Positions 8,250-17,879 of a DNA stretch of 64,000 bases are shown here, piece by piece. Made by a program: the position numbers and the translations under genes. The notes under the pieces were generated by a model. That model was not told the DNA's origin and searched no databases. It saw nothing but the letters and a program-made list of their open reading frames with translations. The DNA lies in NCBI GenBank assembly GCA_963575745.1, contig CAUYUJ010016484.1, positions 42,501-106,500 of the forward strand, read 5' to 3'. This stretch comes from Prorocentrum cordatum. Its lineage: Eukaryota; Sar; Dinophyceae; Prorocentrales; Prorocentraceae. Position 1 is the stretch's first letter, and each line of letters starts with the position of its first letter.

Positions 8250-10140
8250 TGGCCGTTGCCCCGCCGATACCACTGTGCCCTGGACGACCGTCACGGATAG
8301 CGGCCGCGGTGAGAGACCACCCCCTGCGCACCCCCTTATGGTGTCGAGAATATGCCATGCTTGCTGTGCCCTGGACGACCGTCACGGATAGCGGCCGCAG
8401 TGAGAGACCACCCCTTGCGCACCCCCTACGGTCTCGAGAATATGCCATGCCTGCTGTGCCCTGGACGACTGTCACGGATAGCGGCCGCGGTGAGAGACCA
8501 CCCCCTGCGCACCCCTTTATGGTGTCGAGAATATGCCATGCCTGCTGTGCCCTGGACGACCGTCACGGATAGCGGCCGCGGTGAGAGACCACCCCCTGCG
8601 CACCACCTCTGGTGTCGAGAATATACCATGCCTGCTGTGCCCTGGACGACCGTCACGGATAGCGGCCGCGGTGAGAGACCACCCCCTGCGCACCCCCTAC
8701 GGTGTCGAGAACATGCCATGCCTGCTGTGCCCTGGACGACCGTCACGGATAGCGGCCGCGGTGAGAGACCACCCTTGCGCAGCCCCGTTTTGGTGTCGAG
8801 AATATGCCATGCCTGCTGTGCCCTGGACGACCGTCACGGATAGCGGCCGCGGTGAGAGACCACCCCTGCGCACCCCGTATGGTGTCGAGAATATGCCATG
8901 CCTGCTGTGCCCTGGTTGACTGTCACGGATAGCGGCCGCGGTGAGAGACCACCCCTTGCGCAGCCCCGTCTTGGTGTCGAGAATATGCCATGCCTGCTGT
9001 GCCCTCGGCGACCGTCACGGATAGCGGCCGCGGTGAGACCACCCCCTGCGCACCCTCGCACCCCCTACGGTGTCGAGAATATGCCATGCCTGCTGTGCCC
9101 TGGACGACTGTCACGGATAGAGGCCGCGGTGAGAGACCACCCCCTGCGCACCCCCTTATGGTGTCGAGAATATGCCATGCCTGCTCTGCCCCGGACGACA
9201 GTCACGGATAGCGGCCGCGGTGAGAGACCACCCCCGCACCCCCTGGTCTCGAGAATATGCCATGCCTGCTGTGCCCTGGACGACCGTCACGGATAGCGGC
9301 CGCGGTGAGAGACCACCCCCTGCGCACCCCCTCTGGTGTCGAGAATATGCCATGCCTGCTGTGCCCTGGACGACCGTCACGGATAGCGGCCGCGGTGAGA
9401 GACCACCCCCTGCGCACCCCCTTATGGTGTCGAGAGTATGCCATTCCTGCTGTCCCTCTGGTGTCAAGAATATGCCATGCCTGCTGTGCCTTGAACGACC
9501 GTCACGGATAGCGGCCGCGGTGAGATACCACCCCCTGCGCACCCCCTCTGGTATCGAGAATATGCCATGCCTGCTGTGCCCTGGACGACCGTCACGGATA
9601 GCGGCCGCGGTGAGAGACCACCCCCTGCGCACCCCTATGGTGTCGAGAATATGCCATGCCTGCTGTGCCCTGGACGACCGTCACGGATAGCGGCCGCGGT
9701 GAGAGACCACCCCCTGCGCACCCCCTATGGTGTCGAGAATATGCCATGCCTGCTGTGCCCTGGACGACCGTCACGGATAGCGGCCGCGGTGAGAGACCAC
9801 CCCCTGCGCACCCCTTATGGTGTCGAGAATATGCCATGCCTGCTGTGCCCTGGACGACCGTCACGGATAGCGGCCGAGGTGAGAGACCACCCCCTGCGCA
9901 CTCCCGATGGTGTCGAGAATATGCCATGCCTGCTGTGCCTTGGACGACCGTCACGGGTAGCGGCCGCGGTGAGAGAGCACCCCCTGCGCACCCCCTCTGG
10001 TGTCGAGAATATGCCCTGCCTGCTATGCCCTGGACGACCGTCACGGATAGCGGCCGCGGTGAGAAACCACCCCCTGCGCACCCCCTATGGTGTCGAGAAT
10101 CTGCCATGCCTGCTGTGCCCTGGACGACCCTCGCGGATTG
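8250..10140 (+). repeat. 90-bp tandem array, 21 units
   Basis: The core 'tcacggatagcggccgcggt' recurs at 8291, 8382, 8472, 8563, 8653, 8743, 8834, 8923, 9015, 9111, 9202, 9287, 9377, 9502, 9592, 9681, 9771, 9861, 9951 and 10041, with a degraded last copy at 10131. The modal spacing is 90 bp. One 125-bp step (9377-9502) contains a partial extra unit, and one 85-bp step lost a few bases. Most units carry the 8-base palindrome GCGGCCGC. Since 90 is divisible by three, long frames of 30-residue repeats are open on both strands. This is expected from the period alone. Confidence 0.97.
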
Positions 10141-10400
10141 TTCAGACGTCTTGGGTGTATGATGCAGTGAACATGCGTCGTGTGTGTGCGAGTGTTTGCA
10201 TGCGTGCGGCTGTATGTAGACGCGTGTCTCATGTACTTGCCGTGCATGTGTTGACCGCGGTTGAGGAGAGGAATGAAGAGGAGGAGGGGAGGTGAGAAGA
10301 CGCGGGTGCGCCGCGACAGGGAAGAAAACGAGAACCCCACGAAACATGTGGGGAACAATACTAATGTTCAGAAAAAGAATGCACATGCTACTACTAATAC
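10141..10400. other. Intergenic, nothing recognised
   Basis: The first part is GT-rich ('gcgtcgtgtgtgtgcgagtg'), followed by a purine-rich stretch near 10265-10300. No gene is supported. Confidence 0.35.
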
Positions 10401-10403
10401 TTA

Positions 10404-10435
10404 TACTGGTGATGGTGATGATGATGATACTGATG

Positions 10436-10467
<32 letters not shown>

Positions 10468-10560
10468 GATGATGATGATGAGGATGAGGATGAGGATGAT
10501 GATGATGATACTGATGGTACAGATGATGAGGATGATGCTGTTGATGGCGATGGTAATGAA
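10404..10560 (+). repeat. GAT trinucleotide repeat
   Basis: This is a near-continuous run of 'gatgatgat' with interruptions (ggt, act, gag). The Asp-rich or Met-rich frames that cross it are artefacts of the triplet. Confidence 0.93.
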
Positions 10561-11170
10561 GAGAATACTCGCAACACGAACATAACTACTAACACTAACA
10601 ACACTAGTGATAAACTAACCATGGGAATGAACACCATCATTACTATAGGCATGATGCTACTAATCATACGAACATTCATAATAAGTACAATAGCAACTAT
10701 ACTAAGATAATCCCTGATGTGTCTTTGACCGCGACAATGCCAAACACCTCCATGCGGCTCGTGATGCTAGCCGGAGAAGACACGTCGTACCCGGTTGGTC
10801 TCGAGAGGCGACAGAGCACAAGACAAGTAGTACTAACACGACTAACAAGAACACGAGGAAGACGAATGAGAAACATAAGAGATAGCACTAACACATTAAG
10901 AGGAATCAGACTACTACCAATACTACGAATATTACTAAGAACAAGAACACGAGGGGCCACGACATCTGGGAGCTATCGTGGCCCCGACGAGGGTATCCAC
11001 ACCGCCCCACGGTGAGCAACGTGTGCCCGGCATGTCGCAGCGGCGGTCCCTGCGGCACACCACGTCCTGCGAGCCGGCAGCGCGCCGCGCCCGAGGCGTG
11101 GTGGGCCAGATCCCGCGGCGCGACACTCTGACCAAAGGGTCCTGGCCGTAGTCCTTATGTAAGCGAGCGA
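10561..11170. other. Intergenic, AC-rich low complexity
   Basis: From 10561 to 10950 the sequence is rich in 'actaacac', 'aacaagaac' and similar words. No recognisable protein or RNA lies here. Confidence 0.4.
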
Positions 11171-11174
11171 GGAA

Positions 11175-11321
11175 GGGTATAAAATAAACTTTCCGCCGTC
11201 GGGGACACCTGCCCCTGGGCGGCTGGAAAGTTTATACCCCTACTGTGCCACCGTAAGGGTATAAACTTTCCAGCCGCCCTGGGGCAGGTGTACCCGACGG
11301 CGAAAAAGTTTATGTTATACC
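11175..11321. mobile_element. Foldback element with 65-bp arms
   Basis: The left arm (11175-11239) and the inverse of the right arm (11257-11321) are nearly identical. They share 'ataaactttc' ends, 'gccgtcggg', 'acacctgcccc' and 'gggcggctggaaagtttata'. The loop is 17 bases. No coding capacity is present. Related, diverged sequence is at 54266-54400. The junction string 'ttataccgttcttcgcccgt' recurs at about 43176, so this is a dispersed family. Confidence 0.88.
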
Positions 11322-11340
11322 GTTCTTCGCCCGTTGATTA

Positions 11341-11412
11341 CAGTGGGGGCCCGACCACAAGAAACCCTCCACAAGAAGCCCAACCCTGAGACCCCAGGAC
11401 GTCCACTGATTT
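11341..11412 (+). repeat. Left fragment of a dispersed element (partner of 51605-51675)
   Basis: The stretch containing 'gggcccgaccacaagaa', 'cccaaccctgaga' and 'cccaggacgt' matches 51605-51675. The match stops where the composite satellite begins and picks up again at 13336. Confidence 0.75.
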
Positions 11413-11435
11413 TTCCCCATATCCAAAGATGGGGT

Positions 11436-13042
11436 TCTTGTTATTGGCGGACCGCGCCGGAAGGACACAGAACAGGACAGAACACCACACCCATCACTCA
11501 GACACACACGTAAGTTATTCCCCATATCCTAAGATGGGGTTCTTGATTCCCCATATCCAAAGATGGGGTTTTTGATTCCCCACTCACTCATCACTCAGAC
11601 TCACTCATCAAGACTCACTCATCACTCAGACTCAGTCCTCACTCAGACACACCACTCATCACTCAGACTCACCACTCAGATTCACTCATCACTCAGACTC
11701 ACTCATGCTCTCTCATCACTCAGACTCAGTCATCACTCAGACTCAGGCGATTCGCTCGTCTCAGCAATCTAAGGGGGGCGGCGGGGGGGTATTTCACGGG
11801 GTCCCGTTCGCGGAATTTTGTGGGGATGTCTCAGGCGGTTTGGCCATTTTCTGATCCAACATGTTTCGTTTTCGGAGCAGATTTGGAGGATGTCTCAGGC
11901 GATTCGCTCGTCTCAGCACTCTAAGGGGGGCGGCGGGGGGGTATTTCACGGGGTCCCGTTCGCGGAATTTTGTGGGGATGTCTCAGGCGGTTTGGTCATT
12001 TGCTCTTCCAACATGTTTCGCTTTCGGAGCAGATTTGGAGGAAGAGGAGGAGGAGTCAGGAGGAAGAGGAGGAGGAGGAGGAAGGGAGGAGGAGGAGGAG
12101 GAGGAAGAGGAGGATGATGATGATGAGGGGGAGGAGAGAGGAGGAGGAGACTGGGGAGGAGGAGGAGGAGGACGAGGCAGGGGAGGAGTAGGAGTAGGAG
12201 TAGGCGGAGGAGGAGGAGGAGGACGATGATGAGGAGAATTATTGGCGGACCGCGCCGGAGGAACTCACCCTCACCTCCTCCTCCCTTCTCATCACTCAGA
12301 CTCACTCATCACGCAGACTCATTCAATCACTCAGACTCACTCATCATCCAGACTCACTCATCACTCAGACTCACTCATCACTAAGACTCACTCATCAATC
12401 ACTCAGACTCACTCATCACTCAGAGTCACTCATCACTCAGACTCACTCATCATCACTCAGACTCACTCATCACTCAGACTCACTCACCACTCAGACTCCC
12501 TCATGCTCAGCTTCACTCAGACTCAGTCATCACTCAGACGCACTCATCACTGAGACGCAGTCATCACTCAGACTCAGTCATCACTGAGACGGCCCCGAGA
12601 ACAACTCACCACTCAGACTCGGTCCACTCATCAGATGACTCACACACACACACTGATGTTGAGGATGTCTCAGGCGGTTCTGTGGCTTCAGCACTCCTAA
12701 GGGGGGCGGCGGGGGGCGTTATCACGGGGTCCCGTTCGCGGAATTTTGTGGGGATGTCTCAGGCGGTTTGGTAATTTTATGCTCCAGCATGTTTCGTTTT
12801 CGGAGCAGATTTGGAGGATGTCTCAGGCGATTCGCTCGTCTCAGCACTCTAAGGGGAGCGGCGGGGGCATTATCACGGGGTCTCGTTCGCGGAATTTTGT
12901 GGGGATGTCTCAGGCGGTTTGGCCATTTTCTCTTCCAACATGTTTCGCTTTCGGAGCAGATTTGGAGGAGGAGGAGGAGGCAGGAGGAAGAGGAGGAGGA
13001 GGAGGAAGAGCAGGAGGAGGAGGAGGAGGAGGAGGAATAGGA

Positions 13043-13078
<36 letters not shown>
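11436..13078 (+). repeat. Composite satellite: two ~0.8-kb higher-order units
   Basis: Each unit begins with 'attggcggaccgcgccgg' (about 11436 and 12240). A tract of degenerate 'actcatcactcagactc' follows (11580-11750 and 12290-12620). Then come two tandem copies of a 152-bp block containing 'cacggggtcccgttcgcgga' and 'caacatgtttcg', with G-run markers at 11771, 11923, 12699 and 12851. Each unit closes with a GGA-rich tract (12038-12235 and 12966-13040). The second unit ends in an AT tract (13043-13078). The several Glu/Gly-rich frames are repeat artefacts. Confidence 0.9.
13043..13078. repeat. (TA)n microsatellite
   Basis: This is an uninterrupted TA dinucleotide run that closes the second composite unit. 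Confidence 0.95.
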
Positions 13079-13080
<2 letters not shown>

Positions 13081-13335
13081 TCTCACTCAAACGTATACCC
13101 ACACGTATACCCACACGTGGAATCTAATCACACCCAGACTCAATCGCACCCAGATTAACTCACACTCAGAATCAGTCGCTCTCAGATTTGCTATTGGTCG
13201 CACTCATGCTTGCAGACGGTGGGAATGTCTCGAGCGAGCGGTTCGCCCTCGCACACAGGCGCTCATTGACAGATATCAAGAGAAAGACGTACCAAGATAA
13301 TGTGATGCACATATGGGGAGCCCCGCGTCGAGTAA

Positions 13336-13460
13336 TTGGTGTGGGAGCGTCGCGATCTCCATCGCGAAACCATCGAAACCCAAGAAAGCCAGGGCACCCT
13401 GGAGGCAAGCAGGGCGTTTCTTGGCATGGGCCCCCACTGTACCCTCGGATCAAGGCGAAT
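13336..13460 (+). repeat. Right fragment of the dispersed element (partner of 51670-51790)
   Basis: The segment with 'ccagggcaccctggagg', 'agcaggg' and 'cttggcatggg...ccactgtac' matches 51670-51790. With 11341-11412 it makes one element copy split by about 1.9 kb of satellite. Confidence 0.82.
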
Positions 13461-13734
13461 CGAAGCAAAGAGGGTTCTTGCACCGGTTTTCTGAGCTGCG
13501 TCCCGCCGGGGCGGCGAGGGAGCCCCCCGAAGTCCAACCGCCGCTGTCTCCACTGGTCCTCCTCTGACGCCCTCCTCGTGGACTCAAGATGCTCATTCTG
13601 GGGGCCTTCCTGGAGCCACTCGCTCCAATGGTGCGTCTAAGCTGCGCCGAACGCCCGTCGACTCGGGTCGAACCCGAGTCGAACAGGCGTCGAAATGGAG
13701 CCGAACTGGAGTCGAACAGATCCCTCAGGTGGGC

Positions 13735-13915
13735 CCCGGGAGGTTCCCCAGATCGAGGGTCCCCAGACCCCCGATTTTTTTATTACGTCGACCTCCAGGG
13801 GTCTCGACCATTCCCTGGGACTGGCTTTTCGTCCTGAGTTGTTTTCTGACAGTCCCGCGGCCCGACAAGGGCCCCCGAGGCCGAACATCGCCAAAATAAC
13901 CTCCCGCCGTGATTT
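13735..13915 (+). repeat. GC-rich dispersed repeat family, copy A
   Basis: The block contains 'gggactggcttttcgtcctg' and then 'cagtcccgcggcccgacaag' and 'ggcccccgaggccga'. It is shared with about seven other places in the window: 14765-14822, 15173-15320, 15735-15890, 48765-48885, 49645-49790, 50080-50235 and 50490-50610. This copy is in plus orientation. Confidence 0.75.
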
Positions 13916-14014
13916 TTTTTCGTGACTCGAGGGGGTCTGGGTCCAGTACAGGTGGACGCCCCCGACTAGAGGCCTCCTAGATGGGGTCCGAGCAGGTGGG
14001 GTCGGAGGATCGCG

Positions 14015-14155
14015 TCGCATCGCCAATGCATCGGCGATGCATCGCCGATGCATCGGCGATGCACCAGCCACGTCGGCGATGCATCGGCGACCCCGGCGTT
14101 GAGAGAATCGGGCTTCGCATCGAGCAGCATCGGCGATGCATCGGCGATGCGGCGC
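14015..14155. repeat. GCATCGGCGAT short-period repeat
   Basis: The 11-12-bp word 'gcatcggcgat' and its near-inverse 'atcgccgatgc' alternate. The stretch is both tandem and able to fold. Confidence 0.85.
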
Positions 14156-14370
14156 GACCCTCCGACCCCCCACCTACACGTCGTTCATTTCCAACCGTGC
14201 TCGTTTCTAATTGTGCTCGCTTCTGACTGTTTCTGGCCCCCTGGTGGCTAGGAAGCAGCCCAGGATAAAACAATTCGAAATGAAAGGATCCTGACCCCCC
14301 AAAACATCAAAGCACTCGAAGACTCAGAAATGAACAATGTGTACTACGAGCCCACCTAGGGGGCCTAGAG

Positions 14371-14533
14371 TTAGGTCGGGCGTGTTCCCCTACAGGCGGA
14401 TCTTGGTCAACAAATAAAACAAATACGCCAAACATGCTCAAACATATTTAAAAATAATCCAAAGATCGTCCCCCGACAATCTTTTGACTGTTTCTGAACA
14501 TTCCCCCTGTAGAGAGGGACAGGCCAGACTTAA
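14371..14533. mobile_element. GTCGGGC-TIR element, copy 4 (complete)
   Basis: The left end is TTAGGTCGGGCGTGTTCCCC + TACAGGCGG. The right end is CCCCCTGTAGAGAGGGACAG + GCCAGACTTAA. It is 163 bp, with interior 'aaacatgctcaaacat' and 'gatcgtcccccgacaatctt'. This is the best complete reference copy in the window. Confidence 0.85.
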
Positions 14534-14764
14534 TTGAGCAGGGACCGACCGTCCCGGCATTCCAATAGTCCTACGACGAAATGTCGTTGGAACCCGAAAA
14601 TGTTCCAAGAACACCAGCAGTGCTCTTAGAACATCGACCCGATGCTCTAAAACAAGACAGACTCCGCCAGACATGCTCTAAGAACAGCTCGTGGAAACCA
14701 CCAAAGGTTCTCAGAACATTGCCTGGTGGGACTATCGGCGAGCCGGGACGCTTCGCCGCTGCTT

Positions 14765-14822
14765 GAGGTCGGGAGGTCGGGGGCCCGCGCCTCGAAAAAG
14801 TCGAGACGTCGGCCGTCTGTGG
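14765..14822 (-). repeat. GC-rich dispersed repeat family, copy B (partial)
   Basis: 'ggtcgggaggtcgggggccc' and 'gtcgagacgtcggccgtctg' match the 50170-50235 end of the family. It is truncated by the GGA tract. Confidence 0.7.
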
Positions 14823-14824
14823 GG

Positions 14825-15124
14825 AGGGGGAGGAGGAGGAGGAGGAGGAGGAGGAGGAGGAGGAGGAGGAGGAGGAGGAGGAGGAGGACGAGGCGGAGGA
14901 GCGAGGAGGGCGGAGAGCGACGGGAGCGGCGCCGGCGTCCTTGGGGCCCGGCACGGGGGCGAGGGCCACCGCCGCCGCGGCCGAGAGGCCCGAGCCGGGC
15001 CGCGCGCGCGGCGTGGGCGGCGCGCCTCGCGGCGGGGGGCCGCAGGGCGCCGCTAGGAGGAGGAGGAGGGGGAGGAGGAGGAGGAGGAGGAGGAGGAGGA
15101 GGAGGAGGAGGAGGAGGAGGAGGG
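14825..15124 (+). repeat. Two GGA triplet tracts around a GC-rich core
   Basis: GGA runs occupy 14825-14890 and 15056-15124, separated by about 165 bp of GC-rich sequence. The long frames across them encode only Gly-, Arg- or Glu-rich runs. Confidence 0.92.
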
Positions 15125-15172
15125 CGGCGGCGGGACCCCGACCCCCCGTCGAAGCGTGAGCAAAAAAATCAT

Positions 15173-15320
15173 GACGGGCGGCTTGTCGCCATTCTCGGCC
15201 TCTGGGGGCCCTCGCCGGCCCTCGGGGCCCGCAAAACACGGCTCGGGATGGAAGAGCGGTCCCAGGGAGTGGGTCCGGACCTCTGGGGGCCGCGCCGTGG
15301 AAAAATCGTGAAGGCGGGGG
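15173..15320 (-). repeat. GC-rich dispersed repeat family, copy C
   Basis: It contains 'tctgggggccctcgccggcc', 'acggctcgggatggaagagc' and 'ggtcccagggagtgggtc'. It is the inverse of copy A in orientation. Confidence 0.72.
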
Positions 15321-15730
15321 TCGGGGGAGGGAGGGGATGGGATGGCGAGGGTGGGAAGGGAGGGGGAAGGGGGCAAGCTAGGTGCGCTCGCGTCATATCT
15401 GACGTCCTGCGCCTCCCTCCCATCCCTTGCCATGGCGTGGGCGTAGATGTCCTCTCAATTCGCACAGCCGGATGTCGAGCACAGTCGGATGTCGAGCAGG
15501 GTAATGATCACGAGAGGGTGCGCGATGCATGGTAGAGCACGGCACGGCATGCCGTAAAAGAACACGGCAGAGCGTAGCATGCCATAGCATGGCGTGGCAT
15601 TGCGCAGTGAAAAATTGCATCACAAAGCGCTGCAACGCAAAGCATGGCATCGCACAGCGGCGCAGAACACAACACCGCACAGCATGTCATGACAAGGGAG
15701 GAGGGGAGCAAGAAATCACGATGGAAAGTT
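15321..15730. other. Intergenic; GCATGGCATAG-type degenerate words
   Basis: From 15525 to 15690 the sequence is rich in 'agcatggcatcgcacag'-like words, giving a loose 9-12-bp periodicity. No gene is recognised. Confidence 0.4.
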
Positions 15731-15734
15731 TTTC

Positions 15735-15890
15735 TGTTTTTTCGGCCCCTGGGGGCCCTGTTAATTGCCAGGCCTCGGGGCCGTCCAAGAACGACCCGGT
15801 ACGAAAGACCGGTCCTGGGAAATGGGCCCACGCCTCTGGGGGCCCACGGTCTGAGAGAATGGTGACGTCGGGGGTCTGGGAGGAGGGCGT
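15735..15890 (-). repeat. GC-rich dispersed repeat family, copy D
   Basis: 'cctgggggccctgttaattg', 'ggtcctgggaaatgggccca' and 'tgacgtcgggggtctgg' match the family in the same orientation as copy C. Confidence 0.7.
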
Positions 15891-16194
15891 CCGCCCACTC
15901 TCCCGCGCGAAGCGTTGCAGCGAGGCCGGGAGTACCACGGTGGCCAGTCCTCTGACATATGCCGTGCCCCGGCGGTGGCCCCAGGGATCCGACGAGGCCC
16001 GAGAGGGTCGGGACCCGCCGCGAGGGGTCCCAGCCCCGTGCCGTCTCTCGGCCAAGGGGGGGGGGCGCGGCGGAGCCAGGAGGAGAAGCCGGGGGGGGAG
16101 CCGCGCGAGGCACGGTGTGTGAGCGGCCCTGCCGCGCGTCCTGGGCCCCGAATCCCCCCCCCCCCCTCCCCTGGGCCCCGGGGCAGGAGACGGG

Positions 16195-16310
16195 CAGGAG
16201 GAGGAGGAGGAGGAGGAGGAGGAGGAGGAGGAGGGGGAGGAGGAGGAGGAGGAGGGAGGGGGGGGGGAGGGGAGGGGGAGGAGGGGGAGGAGGAGGAGAC
16301 GGGCAGGTGG
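16195..16310 (+). repeat. GGA triplet tract
   Basis: This is a GGA run with occasional extra G bases, followed by long G runs (16255-16280). Confidence 0.92.
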
Positions 16311-16439
16311 CCGTTCTCCCCTCCCCTCTCTCCCCCCCTGCTTCGGAAGCTGGGTCCCCCCGTGGACCGGGGGGGCGGCGCAGCCAGCGCGCGCGGCGGC
16401 GCGGCGGCGTGGATCGGGGGCGGCCGACGCTGCTGCGCG

Positions 16440-16492
16440 AGAGAGAGAGAGAGAGAGAACAAAAAAAAAGAGAGAGAGAGAGAGCAGGAAGA
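16440..16492 (+). repeat. GA dinucleotide tract
   Basis: 'gagagagagagagagaga' is interrupted by an A run. Confidence 0.9.
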
Positions 16493-16874
16493 GGAGGAGG
16501 GAGGGAATGGCGGGGGAGGGGATTCGGGAACTCGGGACTCTGACGAGGTGGCAGAGAGCAGCACGAGCTTGCTCTGCAAGGGCCCTTGGCTGGGGGGGCT
16601 CTACCGAGAAATGAAATGTGCCCGTCTCGTGAGGGAAGATGTCGAGGGGACATCGAGGCCTGGTGAGGCAAACCTCCGTAAAATTCGATGGGGAAGCGGA
16701 AGGGAGGAAGGGAGGAGGGAGAGGAGGAATGAAAAAAAAAGCGTCCGTGTGGCTCGACCCTGCGACTTGCGACGGCTCCCCCGAGGGCGTCCGTCTGGCG
16801 GGTTGAGGGGAGTGAGAGGAAGGAGGGAGGGAGGGAATGTGAGGGGAGGGAGAAAGGAAACGCCGTCATATTGT

Positions 16875-17181
16875 CCACCAGACGAGAAGGTTTGTTCAAA
16901 CGAGAGGCTTCCTGCTTGCGAGCTGACAGGCGTCCCTTCGGCCCTTGTCATAAATCTGATGCGCTTCTGCAATTGAAAAAGGAAGGTGGCAGGAGGGGAC
17001 GAGGAAAAAAAGGCTTGGGGTCCAGCGCGGCGTCGGGATATCCTCACCCGTGCACTGACCGAGACGGGGCAAGCAATACCGCTCACAGAGCTACACATGC
17101 CAGCCACTCTTCCACCAGACGAAAAAGGCTTGTTCAAAAAAACGGCTTCCTGCTTGCGAGCTGACAGGCGGCCGCTTCGGC
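16875..17181 (+). repeat. ~70-bp direct repeat pair
   Basis: 'ccaccagacga', then 'ttgttcaaa', then 'ggcttcctgcttgcgagctg' + 'acaggcg' occur at 16875-16943 and again at 17112-17181, about 237 bp apart. The copies differ by a few bases. Confidence 0.85.
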
Positions 17182-17700
17182 CCACTCCCATTCTGCGCCC
17201 TGAAAGGCCGCATGCTTCAACAATCTGCTAAACGCCTCAATCAAAGGTCTAACACTGCCTCAATACTCTGTCTGCCTGAGCCAGCGAGCCGACTGCTTTG
17301 CCAGCCCGCCAGGCGACGTCTCTGCGATTCGGCTCCACCCCACGCCGCTTGGACCGGCCCCCTGGGGAGTAAGGCGGGGCTGGCCAGTCCGCGCACAGAC
17401 GCCTCCCGAGCTGAGGCAACGCGCGCACAGTGCAGCGGGCGGTGGCACACAATTCCACGAGCGCAGGCGAGTGGGCTTCTTCCAAAGTGTTCCGAAGTGG
17501 CACATGTCAAACACGGCGTCTCTACAGCGAGCGTGTCTACTGAGGCGAGCCACCACTGGCTCTTGTCATGCGTAGCTACTTACATGATTTCCGCACACGA
17601 TTGGCACCCAGTGGTGGATGCGCGCGCAAATTGTCATGCGAGCAGCAGCGAAGGTCGTGCAAGGAAACGCTACAACATCTGCGAGCTCAACTTGTGACTT
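17182..17700. other. Intergenic, nothing recognised
   Basis: An open frame of 161 codons exists on the plus strand (17212-17697). Its composition is unremarkable and I recognise nothing in it. Confidence 0.35.
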
Positions 17701-17724
17701 TGTTTGGAGCTACAGACCCAAAGT

Positions 17725-17870
17725 GCAAAAGTAGTGAAAAAGTAGTGTAAAAGTAGTGTCGGGCATTTTCGCGGCATAGCGCAAACATAGTGAAAATATA
17801 ATCGCGGAGTAGTGCATAACAAATAAAGTAGTGTAAAAGTAGTGTCGGAAACTTAGTGACTAAGTTTTTT
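17725..17870 (+). repeat. AGTAGTG-type AT-rich satellite
   Basis: 'aaaagtagtgtaaaagtagt' recurs, with 'catagtgaaaat' and 'cttagtgactaagttttttt' between. The same vocabulary appears at 28900-29520 and, inverted, at 40515-40595. Confidence 0.75.
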
Positions 17871-17879
17871 TCTGCTCGA

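Noticed and set aside
8250-10140. CRISPR array
   Set aside because: The units are contiguous 90-bp tandem copies without variable spacers, and the genome is eukaryotic.
9567-10295. Repeat protein of 30-residue units
   Set aside because: The 90-bp period keeps several frames open on both strands, and unit differences do not favour silent sites by eye.
10404-10710. Asp-rich acidic protein
   Set aside because: It is the GAT microsatellite; the flanking residues are Asn/Thr low complexity.
15508-16899. 463-codon minus-strand frame
   Set aside because: It crosses GGA and GA tracts and two dispersed-repeat regions. The product is Pro/Leu/Ser low complexity.
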